Shown here: one piece after another, positions 43,972-53,486 of the stretch
How positions within the stretch are numbered: position 1 is the first letter of the stretch
Layout: each line of letters opens with the position of its first letter
NCBI RefSeq assembly: GCF_007993935.1
Contig: NZ_VITY01000002.1
Location: 761,798-825,797, forward strand
Origin: Bradyrhizobium macuxiense
GTDB lineage: Bacteria > Pseudomonadota > Alphaproteobacteria > Rhizobiales > Xanthobacteraceae
Direction of reading: 5' to 3'
DNA length: 64,000 nt
Position numbers and translations under genes: made by a program
Notes under the pieces: model-generated
Databases searched by the model: none
What the model was told of the DNA's origin: nothing
What the model saw: the letters and a program-made list of their open reading frames with translations, nothing else

Positions 43972-45426
43972 CTAAAAAGATCCGAGCACCGAACCCAACG
44001 CGATAACGATGGCCAAGGCAATGATCGGCCCAACGATATTGGCCATCACCATGTCGAAGTAGCTCTTGCGATGGGTCGAGCCGCAGACCGCGAGCAGTGT
44101 CACGACGGCGCCGTTGTGCGGCAGACTATCCAGGGTGCCGGAGCCGATCACGGCAACCCGGTGCATGAGCCCCGGGTCGATATGGGCAGTCTGCGCAATT
44201 TGCAGGTATGTGTCGCCAAGGGCATCGAGCGCAATGGTCAATCCGCCGGAAGCGGAGCCGGTCAATGCGGCAAGGATATTTGTCGCGATGGCGAGAGAAA
44301 CGAGTGGACCGCCGGAGATCGACAGCATCCAGTCGCGCACCAACGCAAAGCCCGGCAGTGCGGCGACGACGGCTCCAAAGCCGACCAGGCTTGCGACGCT
44401 GAAGATGGGGAGCACCGAGGCGTTGGCGCCGGCATCCATGCTCGCCCTCAAATCCGTCAGACGGGGTCGATTGAGCGCGATGAGCGTTGCCGTGGCGGCG
44501 GCGAGAGCAACTGCGACCGACCACACCCCGGCAACGCCGGCAAGGGATGTCTCGCCCCAGCGCTCCTGCGCGAGGAACGAAAAATCGAGGCGCGGCAGGA
44601 TCAGGAGCGACATCAGCAGGTTCACGCCCACGACCACGAGGAGCGGGACGACCGCCGTGCCGATCGGTGGCGGCACATCGCCGCGCTTGCCACGCGCTAT
44701 TTCGGCCGGATCGAACTCGTGGGACGATGTAGCGCGCTCGCGGATGAATTGATCGTCAGCGACCGCTCCGCTGACGAGCCCTTCGTCTCCGCCATAGCCT
44801 TCACCGGTCTTGCGCGCCGATTCCTCGGCGCGGCTGAGCCACCAGAGCCCGAATGCGAGCATGATCGCAGCAGCGACGATTCCCAATCCGGGCGCCGCAA
44901 ACGGCGTGGTTCCGAAGAACGGCATCGGAATCGTATTTTGAATCGCGGGCGTTCCGGGCAGTGCCGACATCGTGAATGTGGAGGTGCCCAAAGCGATGGT
45001 GGCCGGCATGAGACGATGCGCGATGTTCGCGACGCGAAACATTTCCCGTGCCATCGGCGCCAAAACGAAAAAGGCGACGAAAAGGCTTACCCCGCCGTAG
45101 GTGACGATCGCGCCGGCAAGCACCACAGCGAGGATTGCACGACGCGCCCCTAGCTTGGTGCTCATGAAATGGGCGATGGCGTGGACCGATCCGCTGTCGT
45201 CCATGAGCTTGCCGAACAGCGCACCGAGCAGAAATATTGGGAAGAATTGCGCGATGAACTGCGCAGCGCCGCCCATGAACGTCTGCGTCCAATGGGCAAG
45301 CAAGGGCTCTTCGGCGAAAGCCGCAGCGACGATCGCGGCAGCCGGCGCCAGGAGGAGCACGCTCCATCCGCGGAACGAGAGCCAGATGAGCAGGCCAAGG
45401 GCAACCAGGATTCCGACGAGGCCCAT
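43972..45426 (-). CDS. GntP-family permease
   Basis: About 484 residues with 12 or more hydrophobic segments. Start ATG 45426, four bases after the patatin stop. Signature stretches GALFGKLMDDSGSV, LGTSTFTMSALPGTPAIQN and GSGTLDSLPHNGAV are typical of the GntP group that includes gluconate and 3-hydroxybutyrate permeases. Its coupling with a patatin lipase suggests a hydroxyacid released from a lipid or polyester, but no direct proof exists. Confidence 0.88.
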   Translation of the reverse strand: MGLVGILVALGLLIWLSFRGWSVLLLAPAAAIVAAAFAEEPLLAHWTQTFMGGAAQFIAQFFPIFLLGALFGKLMDDSGSVHAIAHFMSTKLGARRAILAVVLAGAIVTYGGVSLFVAFFVLAPMAREMFRVANIAHRLMPATIALGTSTFTMSALPGTPAIQNTIPMPFFGTTPFAAPGLGIVAAAIMLAFGLWWLSRAEESARKTGEGYGGDEGLVSGAVADDQFIRERATSSHEFDPAEIARGKRGDVPPPIGTAVVPLLVVVGVNLLMSLLILPRLDFSFLAQERWGETSLAGVAGVWSVAVALAAATATLIALNRPRLTDLRASMDAGANASVLPIFSVASLVGFGAVVAALPGFALVRDWMLSISGGPLVSLAIATNILAALTGSASGGLTIALDALGDTYLQIAQTAHIDPGLMHRVAVIGSGTLDSLPHNGAVVTLLAVCGSTHRKSYFDMVMANIVGPIIALAIVIALGSVLGSF

Positions 45427-45430
45427 GGCG

Positions 45431-46483
45431 TCAAACCTGCTGCAAGAGCAAATCCAAATCCATCGAGGAGCGCCGGCCGATGTTCCGGTCGTTCGCGGCG
45501 AGGAATGCCTCCGCGGCACGGCGGCCCTCGTCGCGCAGCATGCAGAGAAAATCCCACTCGGCATTCAGCTTTGACGACACGCCGAGCTCGGCCAGCACCT
45601 TGCTCGCGATCAGATGAATGCGCATCTCAGCCCATTTGCGTCCCTCGGAGCTGCCGGCGTCCGCGACCTGCCGCAGCAGCGCGATCATGCGCAACTCCTT
45701 GAGCAGCGTGGCGTTGAATGCAACCTCGTTCAACCGATCGAGGATCTCGCGCGCAGAGCGCGGTGTCCCGGGTCGCTCGACCGGATTGACCGCGACGAGA
45801 AGCGTGTCATGCGAGTTGCACTCGCGTACGAGCGGCGTGATCGTCGGGTTCCCGGAGTAGCCGCCATCCCAATAGGGCTCGCCATCAATCTCTATTGCGC
45901 GGAACAGAGTCGGCAAGCAGGCGGAAGCGAGCAGAACGTCGGGTGTAAGCTCGGCGTTGCGAAACACGCGCCCGCGGCCGGTATGAACGTTGGTCGCCGT
46001 CACGAACAACCGGATCGGGGAGTTCGCGATCTGTCGAAAATCGACCGACTCGGCGAGGACCTGGTGCAAAGGGTTTGTACCGGCAAGATTCAGGTCGTAG
46101 GGCGAAAACACGCGGCTCGCCAGATCGAAGGCGAGATAGAAGGGCGACGTATCAAGGGTCCAGCGACCGAGGATGACGTCCAGCGGGCTTCGCCGAATGG
46201 GACTGAACCGCGCTGAGTCAGCGACCCGCCGCCAGAAGGCCTCCAATGCAGACTTGGCACCGGCCGGGCCATTGGTCATAAAACCGCCCGCCAGCACGAC
46301 GGCGTTCATCGCGCCGGCCGACGTGCCTGATATCGCCTCGATACGCAGCCACGGCTCATCCATGAGCCGATCGAGCACTCCCCAGGTAAAAGCGCCGTGC
46401 GATCCACCACCCTGCAGCGCGAGATCGACCAGAACGACATCGCGCGCTTGGCCCGCGCGTGTTTGCGGCTCCTTCAAGGACAT
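45431..46483 (-). CDS. Patatin-like phospholipase
   Basis: 350 residues with the patatin fold: oxyanion loop ALQGGGSHGAF, nucleophile Ser in GTSAG near residue 54, and Asp in DGGYSGNP, the two-residue active site. No signal peptide is obvious, so cytosolic. Translationally near-coupled to the GntP permease (4-base gap). Related patatins hydrolyse lipids; pairing with a hydroxybutyrate-type permease also allows a polyhydroxybutyrate-related role. Confidence 0.9.
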   Translation of the reverse strand: MSLKEPQTRAGQARDVVLVDLALQGGGSHGAFTWGVLDRLMDEPWLRIEAISGTSAGAMNAVVLAGGFMTNGPAGAKSALEAFWRRVADSARFSPIRRSPLDVILGRWTLDTSPFYLAFDLASRVFSPYDLNLAGTNPLHQVLAESVDFRQIANSPIRLFVTATNVHTGRGRVFRNAELTPDVLLASACLPTLFRAIEIDGEPYWDGGYSGNPTITPLVRECNSHDTLLVAVNPVERPGTPRSAREILDRLNEVAFNATLLKELRMIALLRQVADAGSSEGRKWAEMRIHLIASKVLAELGVSSKLNAEWDFLCMLRDEGRRAAEAFLAANDRNIGRRSSMDLDLLLQQV

Positions 46484-46543
46484 CGCGGGCTCCGACTGGC
46501 GTGCGGCCACGTCGCCGTCGGCGAACGACAGACAAGGAAGCCG

Positions 46544-46918
46544 TCAGCTCCTGCCAGGGAGCGGTTGCGGGAGTGGCCGCGGACGCTCGATTCCTGGCCG
46601 ACCAGGTCTCGGAGGCCGAGTGATCGGGCCGTGGCCCGGCCGTCGCCATCCGTGCCATCCGGCCGGACCACCCCAGCCCATGCCGCGCCTTGAACCAAAA
46701 CCACACCGATACCAGCCGCCACCGCGCCATCCCCTGCTGTACCAACAGTAGCGCTGGCCCCTCCAGGTGAATTGGACGGTTTCCGCGAGACGAAGCTCGT
46801 CGGCGGCCTGACGCAGGCCCAGCGGCGCAATAAAGCCGGCTTGCGTACGACCGCTGGTCGCCGTAATCGCCACCGAAGCAATTCCAAGTGCGAGCCCCCA
46901 TAGAAGCAATCTTCGCAT
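46544..46918 (-). CDS. Small exported Gly/Trp/Arg-rich protein
   Basis: 124 residues from ATG 46918, with GGGAG eight bases before it. The signal peptide ends near TQA. The mature part has FTWRGQRYCWYSRGWRG and a Gly/Trp/Arg/Pro-rich tail with two cysteines. This resembles short exported proteins common in Bradyrhizobium, whose function is unknown. Runs in the same direction as the patatin gene but with a 60-base gap. Confidence 0.6.
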   Translation of the reverse strand: MRRLLLWGLALGIASVAITATSGRTQAGFIAPLGLRQAADELRLAETVQFTWRGQRYCWYSRGWRGGGWYRCGFGSRRGMGWGGPAGWHGWRRPGHGPITRPPRPGRPGIERPRPLPQPLPGRS

Positions 46919-47149
46919 GATTTTCTCCCGGCTTTTCACGGCGCGGAAGGCAACCGGCTGAGCGGCCGCGGAGCCGCATGGCTGCAGCCGGCCTCCTTCA
47001 CGGGCGATCCCGCCCAGGGATCGATGCCGTTGGGCTGATCCCTACGCAAAGCTGTAGCGTATTCGGCTGCCACAGCGACTGCCGTGACAGCGCAGCGACT
47101 ACCGTTCCCGGCGATGCTTTGACGCTGGCGCCAGGCTTTGCCTCACTCG

Positions 47150-47650
47150 CTAGGCAGCCTTAGCTTGAGTTGCGGCTGCGAGCGTGTCGCGAAGGTGCTG
47201 CTCCTTCTTTTCATCGAGCGAGGTCGTCAGGACGATCCCTCCCGCATCCTTGATCGCATTGAGAACCTTGTCCGAGGTCATAGACTTGATCAGCAGGAAC
47301 AGAACGGCATCTCCCGATTTCACCTTCGACGCGAGATCCTTCATGAACTGGTCTCTGATCCCGAAATCGGTCAGCGCACCGCTCAAAGCGCCTGCGCCGG
47401 CTCCGAGAGCCACGCCGAGAAGAGGATTCAGGAAGACCATCCCCAAGAGCAGCCCCCAGAAGCTGCCACTGGCGGCGCCGGTCATGGTGGTGTTCACAAG
47501 TTGATTGAGCTTTACGGAGTCCCCGGTTTTGACTGCGATCACGGCATCGCTGATCGTGATCAGATACTCGCCTTGAAGCTTAAGTATTTTTTGCCGAACT
47601 TCCTCTGCTTTGACTTCGGATGGGTACACGATCGCAACGAGATCTGACAT
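47150..47650 (-). CDS. DUF1269 membrane-associated protein
   Basis: 166 residues from ATG 47650, which has a GGGAG site nine bases before it. N-terminal alpha/beta region (MSDLVAIVYPSEVKAEEVRQKI), a Gly-rich hydrophobic segment at about 65-100 (GSFWGLLLGMVFLNPLLGVALGAGAGA), and a second alpha/beta region. DUF1269 proteins have no set function. Divergent from the Na/Pi transporter. Confidence 0.82.
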   Translation of the reverse strand: MSDLVAIVYPSEVKAEEVRQKILKLQGEYLITISDAVIAVKTGDSVKLNQLVNTTMTGAASGSFWGLLLGMVFLNPLLGVALGAGAGALSGALTDFGIRDQFMKDLASKVKSGDAVLFLLIKSMTSDKVLNAIKDAGGIVLTTSLDEKKEQHLRDTLAAATQAKAA

Positions 47651-47994
47651 TGAACACTCCCTGATGGCTCGAAGTGCTGCCCCAATTCCGCGCGTGATGC
47701 ACCGCCGAAACTTAGCACAGACCCGAAAGCCTCTTGCCGCCCAATCATGCACGCAGCTTCACAATCCCGAGATGTTTTTAGCGCTCGGTGCAATTGAGTA
47801 AGCGACATTGTCGCATGTGTCTCGAACAAGGAGTCGCGGGAAGCCTGTCTGCCGCGCCGTTCTGAGTTCGAGCCGCGCGACCAAAAGCCGTCGCTTGATC
47901 CGCCGGATGACAAACCCTCATCCCGTGCTGACTTCAAGGCGCCGCTGCTTTAGCTTGATTGGTCCAATTGTCGGTGCACCGCGAAGAGAGCACG
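47651..47994. other. Divergent region DUF1269 / Na-Pi transporter
   Basis: About 340 bases with no convincing gene. I looked for TGTCAT-type 11-bp repeats upstream of the transporter and did not find any. Promoters of both flanking genes presumably lie here. Confidence 0.4.
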
Positions 47995-49701
47995 ATGTCG
48001 ACGGTGATTTCGATCCTCGGTGGAGTTGGTCTGTTCCTGCTTGGCATGAGCGTCATGACCGCCGGCCTCAAGGGACTCGCCGGATCAAAGTTGCGGACGG
48101 TCCTAAGCAAGGCAGCGGCGACCCCGCTGTCCGGTGCGCTGTGGGGCGCCATCGTGACCTTGATCGTGCAATCGTCCAGCGCGACGACCATGACCACCAT
48201 CGGTCTGGTAAGCGCGGGCGTGCTGACCTTTCCGCAAGGGCTGGCCCTCGTGTTCGGCGCCAATGTCGGAACCACGGGAACCGGCTGGCTCGTTGCGCTG
48301 ATCGGCGTTCGCGTCTCCCTCACGGCTGCGGCGCTCCCGATGATTTTCGTCGGCGCGCTGATCAAACTATTGGGCGGTGGCCGTGTATCCGCCGCGGGAG
48401 CAGCCCTTGCGGGGTTCGCGCTGGTGTTGTTCGCGCTCACGACCTTGCAGCAGGGCATGGGAGGACTAGCCGAACAGTTGCACCCGGCGGACTTGCCGGC
48501 CGTTCTCGGCACCACCTGGTGGGCGAGCTTGTACGGGGTGCTGGCGCTGGCGGTCGTCGGACTGGTGATGACCGCCGTGATGCAATCATCGACCGCGGCT
48601 ATCGCGGTGACACTCTCGGCACACTATGCGGGAGCCATCGGCCTGGACCAGGCATGCGCACTGATCATTGGGCAGAACATAGGAACGGCGACCAGTTCTG
48701 CCATGGCGGCAATCGGTGCGAGCAGCACCGCCAAGCGATTGGCCTTGGCGTACATCTTGTTCAAGCTGATTGCGGCGGCTATTGCGCTGGTGCTCTTCCC
48801 CGTGACTATTCCCCTTCTGGTCGGCGCCTCGGACAGCATTGGTGGCGTCACGCTCCTTGCAGCCTATCACACCGCCTACAACGTCATCGGCGTCCTGGTG
48901 CTGCTGCCTGTGATCAATGGCTTTACCCGGTTCGTCGAGCGCATCCTGCCCGAACGAGGCTCACCGCTGACCAGGTGCCTGGATCCAGCAGCGCTCGCGA
49001 CCCCGGTCGCAACCATTGAGGCAGGGCGACGCACAGTCGCGCGCGCGCTTGAAGCGATGTGCGGATCATTGGCGACAGCACTGTCAGCAGCGAATCAAGA
49101 CGCCTCCGTCCCGGCGGGACAGAACACAGTGCCAGCGGCGGAAGCTGCCTCTGCCCTGCGCCAGGCACGGGAGTTCATGTCAGAGGTAAGTGGACCGCCT
49201 GAATCGCAGGATGAGCGACGGCGGCTCACCAGCACACTGCATGCCCTCGACCACGCGTCTCGCCTCGCCGAAATCTTCGGCGAGGAAATCGAACTCGGTA
49301 TGCCGCCCCGCGGCTCCCAGGACATGCACGCGGTGGAAATCTGCGTGGAGGCCATGCGTAGCGCGGCATCGCTCGCTGCCGAAGTCGCCGTCGTGCCCGA
49401 CGCTTCCGATAACGCCGCGGAAATCAAGCTGAGAACTGCGCCGACGCGGTCGCTCACCCCAGAGAAGGAACTCGCCTCAGCCGGGACATTGACCGAGCAG
49501 GCCCTTGCGCATCTGGAACACTGCGCGAAAGCGCTCGGCGAAGTGCGGAGAGAGCACCGTAAGGCTACGCTCGCCTCAGTGGCGAGTGGCACGGCGGTCG
49601 CGGACGACGCAATCGCCCGCGTCGATGCAGTACGGCGCCTTGACGCGCTCGCGCATCACGCCTGGCGCTCCGCCGCGCATCTTCTCGGCCACGGCGCATA
49701 G
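47995..49701 (+). CDS. Na+/phosphate cotransporter family protein
   Basis: 568 residues. The membrane part has the two inverted halves with the QSSSATT and QSSTAAI motifs of the NptA/PNaS family, about 8-9 spans up to residue 310. A cytosolic helical tail of about 250 residues with HALDHASRL and HLEHCAK stretches resembles a PhoU-like domain. It moves phosphate with Na+, in bacteria often outwards or as a leak. Start ATG 47995 is chosen from context. Its position inside the phosphonate locus is noteworthy. Confidence 0.87.
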   Translation: MSTVISILGGVGLFLLGMSVMTAGLKGLAGSKLRTVLSKAAATPLSGALWGAIVTLIVQSSSATTMTTIGLVSAGVLTFPQGLALVFGANVGTTGTGWLVALIGVRVSLTAAALPMIFVGALIKLLGGGRVSAAGAALAGFALVLFALTTLQQGMGGLAEQLHPADLPAVLGTTWWASLYGVLALAVVGLVMTAVMQSSTAAIAVTLSAHYAGAIGLDQACALIIGQNIGTATSSAMAAIGASSTAKRLALAYILFKLIAAAIALVLFPVTIPLLVGASDSIGGVTLLAAYHTAYNVIGVLVLLPVINGFTRFVERILPERGSPLTRCLDPAALATPVATIEAGRRTVARALEAMCGSLATALSAANQDASVPAGQNTVPAAEAASALRQAREFMSEVSGPPESQDERRRLTSTLHALDHASRLAEIFGEEIELGMPPRGSQDMHAVEICVEAMRSAASLAAEVAVVPDASDNAAEIKLRTAPTRSLTPEKELASAGTLTEQALAHLEHCAKALGEVRREHRKATLASVASGTAVADDAIARVDAVRRLDALAHHAWRSAAHLLGHGA

Positions 49702-49740
49702 TGCGGAACAAGAATCGCGGGGGCCCGCAAGTCGCGTAGG

Positions 49741-50589
49741 CTAGACCACGGCGCGCTGGCCGATGATGGCAAAGCGCAGCTTGCTGGAGATGAAGTCAAT
49801 CGCGGCGACTGCGATCAGGATCATCAGGATCAGGAACGACACCTTCTGCCATTCCAGCACGCGGATCTGCTCGGCGAGTTGCAGGCCGATGCCGCCGGCG
49901 CCGACGATGCCGATGATGGTGGCCGAGCGCGTGTTCGACTCGATGAAATAGAGCACCTGCCCGGCGATCACGGGCAGCACCTGTGGCAGCAGGCCGAAGC
50001 GGATTTCATGCAGCGCGTTGCCGCCGGAGGCGCGGATGCCCTCGACCTGCTTGCGGTCCGCCGCCTCGATCGCCTCGGAGAACAGCTTTCCGAACGCGCC
50101 GAAGTCGGACACCATGATCGCCAGCACGCCGGCGAACGGGCCGAGGCCGACGACGTTGATCCAGACCAGCGCCCAGATCAGCGTGTCGACGCCGCGGATC
50201 GAATCCAGGAAGCGGCGCACCGGAAAGCGGATCAGGTTCGACGGGATGACGTTGCGCGCCGCCAGCAGGCTGACCGGCAGCGCCAGCAGCGCCGCAAGCG
50301 TGGTGCCGAGCAGCGCGATCGACAGCGTCTCGCCGAGCGCCTGCATATAGAGCGGGAACGACGAGCCGGGGTTCGGCGGGATCATCATCATGGTGATCCA
50401 GCCGAGCTGGCTCATCCCCGTGATCAGCTTGGTCGGCGAGAAGTCGAGATCGACCAGGCCGTAGACGAAGATCGCGAGCGCCCCCACGATCATGGCCGGC
50501 ATCGCCAGCCGTGCCGACGCGGGACGTTCGAACACGCCCGGGTACTTGGCCCGCAGCTCCGCAGTGTCCGGTCGCGGCATCTGGCTCAT
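49741..50589 (-). CDS. phnE: Phosphonate ABC permease (second PhnE)
   Basis: 282 residues; MetI-type permease with about six spans and the cytoplasmic ATPase contact loop EGIRASGGNALHEIRFGLLPQ. Starts at ATG 50589, overlapping the first permease by four bases. Two PhnE proteins, as in many rhizobia, form the heterodimeric pore with PhnC. End of the import operon. Confidence 0.92.
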   Translation of the reverse strand: MSQMPRPDTAELRAKYPGVFERPASARLAMPAMIVGALAIFVYGLVDLDFSPTKLITGMSQLGWITMMMIPPNPGSSFPLYMQALGETLSIALLGTTLAALLALPVSLLAARNVIPSNLIRFPVRRFLDSIRGVDTLIWALVWINVVGLGPFAGVLAIMVSDFGAFGKLFSEAIEAADRKQVEGIRASGGNALHEIRFGLLPQVLPVIAGQVLYFIESNTRSATIIGIVGAGGIGLQLAEQIRVLEWQKVSFLILMILIAVAAIDFISSKLRFAIIGQRAVV

Positions 50590-51470
50590 CGACGGGTCTC
50601 CTTGCCGAACAGCCGGCCGCGCAGCCAGCCGGTCGAGATGTCGATGATGAAGACGGTGACGATGATGGTGACGAGGATCGCGCTGACGTCGGAATAGTAG
50701 AACTTGCGGATCGCGACCACGAGCTCCTGCCCGATGCCGCCGGCGCCGACGAAGCCCATCACCGACGCCTCGCGGACGTTGATCTCGAAGCGCAGCAACG
50801 CGTAGCTGGCGTAGCCCGCCGAGACCTGCGGCAGGATGGCAAAGCGCATGCAGGACAGCCAACTTGCGCCGGTGGAACGGATGCCTTCAACCGGCTTCAT
50901 GTCGGCATTCTCGACGATCTCGGCGAACAGCTTGCCGAGCGCCCCGGTGGTGTGGATCGCGATTGCCAGCACGCCGGCCATCGGGCCGAGGCCGAACGCG
51001 ATCACGAAGATCAGCGCGAACACGATGCCGGGCACGGTGCGGGCGAATTCCAGCAGGCGGCGGACGATGAAGCGCACCCACGGACCCGGCGAGGTGTTCT
51101 GGGCGGCGAAGAAATTCAGCGCAAACGCGAACACCGCGCCGGTCAGGGTGCCGACATAGCTGATCAGCAGGGTCTCGCCCAGCAGGCGCAGCCACTTCTT
51201 CAGGCCCCAGAACCATTCCAGCGGATCGGTCCAGACCCGCGCACCGGAATCCAGCGTCAGGATGCGGTCGAAATAGCTGAGGAAGTTGCCGAAATAGGTG
51301 AAGAACGTGTGCAGGTTCACATCGGCGCCGAGCGCCGCGACGAACAGCGCCGCACAGAACACCGCCGCCGCGACCGTCGCCTTCAGCCGCTTGCGCGCGA
51401 CCGCCTTGCGATAGGCATCGTTCAGCGTCGCCAGTTGCTGCGCTGGAAGGATGGAAATGGCGGTCGCCAT
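50586..51470 (-). CDS. phnE: Phosphonate ABC permease (first PhnE)
   Basis: 294 residues; N-terminal cytosolic stretch, then spans and the contact loop EGIRSTGASWLSCMRFAILPQ with the EAA-type pattern of MetI permeases. ATG 51470 is used; an in-frame extension upstream runs into the terminator-like hairpin. Works with the second PhnE and PhnC for phosphonate import. Confidence 0.92.
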   Translation of the reverse strand: MATAISILPAQQLATLNDAYRKAVARKRLKATVAAAVFCAALFVAALGADVNLHTFFTYFGNFLSYFDRILTLDSGARVWTDPLEWFWGLKKWLRLLGETLLISYVGTLTGAVFAFALNFFAAQNTSPGPWVRFIVRRLLEFARTVPGIVFALIFVIAFGLGPMAGVLAIAIHTTGALGKLFAEIVENADMKPVEGIRSTGASWLSCMRFAILPQVSAGYASYALLRFEINVREASVMGFVGAGGIGQELVVAIRKFYYSDVSAILVTIIVTVFIIDISTGWLRGRLFGKETRR

Positions 51471-51506
51471 CGATGCGGGCCAGTCTGCTCGAGGAATGAA
51501 CGAAAA

Positions 51507-51531
51507 GGGCCGGGTTTCTTCAACCCGGCCC
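51507..51531 (-). terminator. Terminator-like hairpin between phnD and phnE
   Basis: Perfect 10-bp stem (51507-51516 with 51522-51531) and five-base loop; on the minus strand it is followed by TTTTCG. It lies inside the operon, 20 bases after phnD, so it is likely a partial terminator or an RNA stabiliser that raises PhnD over the permeases. Confidence 0.65.
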
Positions 51532-51551
51532 AATTCAGCGGCGACGCCCGA

Positions 51552-52481
51552 TCAGGACGCCTTCTTGCGCAGGGCGTCGACGAACTTGATCAGCTCGATG
51601 GTCTTGTCGTAGTCGGCGTTGGTAACCGGCTGCCACGGCTGGTTCTTGCCATCGGAGAGCTTCTTGAAGGCTTCCGGATCCTTCTTCGGCATGTCGAGGA
51701 AGGCCTGCTTGATCTTCGCCTTCATGTCGTCGGGAAGGCTCTCGAGATAGGCGTAGGGCGAGTTGATGATCAGGTCGGACTTCACGATGATGCGGAAGTC
51801 TTCCTTCTTCAGCGGCGTGCCGTCGCTCGACTTCACCATGTTCTTGGCGAGCATGCGGGTCAGGTTGGAATCGTCGTCGGCATTCCACCAGTTGGCGGCG
51901 ACGTCGACGGTGCCCTGCGCCAGCGCCAGCACGGCGTTCTCGTGGCTGCCGGTGAACACGACCTTGGAGAAATAGGCGTCCGGATCGATGCCCATCGCGT
52001 TCAACTTGAAACGCGGCATGTTGTTGCCCGAGGTCGAGTTCGGATCGACCAGGCCGAGGTTCTTGCCCTTGAGATCTTCGACCTTCTGGTACGGGCTCTT
52101 GGCGAGCACGTAGAACACCGAATAATAGCCCTTCGAACCATCGGCATTGACGTCGATCACGAATGCATCGGTCTTGACGCCGGTGAGACGGGCGCGGGCG
52201 AACGATGCCGGACCGTAATAGCCGATGTGGATGTTGCCGGCGCGCTGGCCCTCGATGACGGCCGCGTAGTCGTTGGCGACGCGCAGGTTCACCTTGATGC
52301 CGAGCTCCTTCGACAGATACTCGGTGAGCGGGCCGTAGCGCTCGGTGACGCCGGAGCCGTTTTCGGCGGGGATCACGGCGAAGGTGATCTCCGGATACTT
52401 GGCCTTCCAGTCCTCGGCCGAAGCCGACCCAGCGAATGCCAGCGCGGCTGCGCCGGCCAGAATGATACGACGAGTGATCAT
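51552..52481 (-). CDS. phnD: Phosphonate-binding periplasmic protein
   Basis: 309 residues with a signal peptide (MITRRIILAGAAALAFAGSASA). PhnD-family segments ENGSGVTERYGPLTEYLSKELG, FVIDVNADGSKGYYSVFYV and DPNSTSGNNMPRF place the ligand site. Captures alkyl phosphonates for the ABC importer. Between phnC and phnE, with hairpins on both sides suggesting extra expression. Confidence 0.94.
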   Translation of the reverse strand: MITRRIILAGAAALAFAGSASAEDWKAKYPEITFAVIPAENGSGVTERYGPLTEYLSKELGIKVNLRVANDYAAVIEGQRAGNIHIGYYGPASFARARLTGVKTDAFVIDVNADGSKGYYSVFYVLAKSPYQKVEDLKGKNLGLVDPNSTSGNNMPRFKLNAMGIDPDAYFSKVVFTGSHENAVLALAQGTVDVAANWWNADDDSNLTRMLAKNMVKSSDGTPLKKEDFRIIVKSDLIINSPYAYLESLPDDMKAKIKQAFLDMPKKDPEAFKKLSDGKNQPWQPVTNADYDKTIELIKFVDALRKKAS

Positions 52482-52512
52482 GTTACCCCTCTTTGGTAGT
52501 TGCGCCTGTTGG

Positions 52513-52529
52513 CCGGGCGAAATGCCCGG
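52513..52529. terminator. Hairpin between phnC and phnD
   Basis: CCGGGC-GAAAT-GCCCGG, a stable six-base stem in the 75-base gap. No T-run. Probably protects or limits transcript between phnC and phnD rather than ending it. Confidence 0.4.
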
Positions 52530-52556
52530 TTGCCCAGATTTTCGGTAATGCGACGC

Positions 52557-53372
52557 TCAGGCCGCGGCAGCGGTGCCGAGCGCCGGAGCAGTTGCGCCGT
52601 CGGGCGCAGGCAGCGGCGCCGCGCCGATGACGTCATTGGCCTCGAGGTCGTAGAGCTCGCGGGCGATATGGTCGGTCAGCGCCGCAGGCGCGCCGTCGAA
52701 CACCACGCGACCTGCCGCCATACCGACCAAACGGTCGCAATAGGTGCGTGCGAGGTCGAGCGAGTGCAAATTGCAGAGCACGGTGATGCCGAAATGCTTG
52801 TTGATGCGCAGCAGCGCATCCATCACGATCTTGGTGTTGCGCGGATCGAGCGAGGCGATCGGCTCGTCGGCGAGAATGATGTCGGGCTCCTGCACCAGCG
52901 CGCGGGCGATCGCGACACGCTGCTGCTGACCGCCGGAGAGCTGGTCGGCGCGCTGGGCCGCGAGCTGGGCGATGTCGAATTGCTCGAGCGCGGACAGCGC
53001 GAGCGCCCTGTCCTGCTCCGGCCAGACCTGCGCCAGCGAGCGCCAGGACGGAATCTGGGCGAGCCGGCCCATCAACACGTTGGTCAAGACGTCGAGCCGG
53101 CCGACCAGATTGAACTGCTGAAAAATCATCGCCGAGCGCGCCCGCCACTGCCGCAGCGCCTTGCCGCGCAGCGCGGTCACGTCGGTGCCTTCGAACAGGA
53201 TACGGCCGGAGGTCGGATCGGCGAGGCGGTTGATCATCCGCAGCAAGGTCGACTTGCCGGCACCGGAGCGGCCGATCACGCCGACGAAGCTGCCCGGCGC
53301 GATCGAAAAGGATGCGTTGTCGACTGCGGCTTTTGTGCCGAACCGGCACGTCAAACCTTCCACCACCAGCAT
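52557..53372 (-). CDS. phnC: Phosphonate ABC transporter ATPase
   Basis: 271 residues from ATG 53372, with GGAG upstream; an upstream in-frame TTG is not needed. Walker [11 protein letters not shown]-loop [14 protein letters not shown], signature [13 protein letters not shown], Walker [12 protein letters not shown]. The Q-loop and helical region match PhnC. First gene of phnCDE1E2, with a PHO box in front. Confidence 0.95.
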   Translation of the reverse strand: MLVVEGLTCRFGTKAAVDNASFSIAPGSFVGVIGRSGAGKSTLLRMINRLADPTSGRILFEGTDVTALRGKALRQWRARSAMIFQQFNLVGRLDVLTNVLMGRLAQIPSWRSLAQVWPEQDRALALSALEQFDIAQLAAQRADQLSGGQQQRVAIARALVQEPDIILADEPIASLDPRNTKIVMDALLRINKHFGITVLCNLHSLDLARTYCDRLVGMAAGRVVFDGAPAALTDHIARELYDLEANDVIGAAPLPAPDGATAPALGTAAAA

Positions 53373-53418
53373 GTAATGCTCCAACCGCGCCGCGTTGGGC
53401 CATCGCTATCCCCGGCGT

Positions 53419-53435
53419 TTTACAGTTATGTGACG
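53419..53435 (-). promoter_or_regulatory. PHO box before phnC
   Basis: Minus strand: CGTCAC and TGTAAA start 11 bases apart (53435 and 53424). Matches the PhoB repeat in spacing, two or three mismatches. Lies about 50 bases before the phnC ATG. Confidence 0.5.
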
Positions 53436-53486
53436 ACCGCGCTGCGGTGCGGCGATCGTCCACACCCCGTCCTCGTCGTCTCTTGC

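Noticed and set aside
43972..49701. Genomic island within the phosphonate region, suggested by unrelated gene content.
   Set aside because: No integrase, tRNA, direct repeats or clear base-composition change were found at its borders, so it is mentioned only as a possible insertion.
49716..49727. GC-rich palindrome between the Na/Pi and phnE genes as terminator.
   Set aside because: Short (GCGGGGGCCCGC), with no loop or T-run; not convincing in a 39-base convergent gap.
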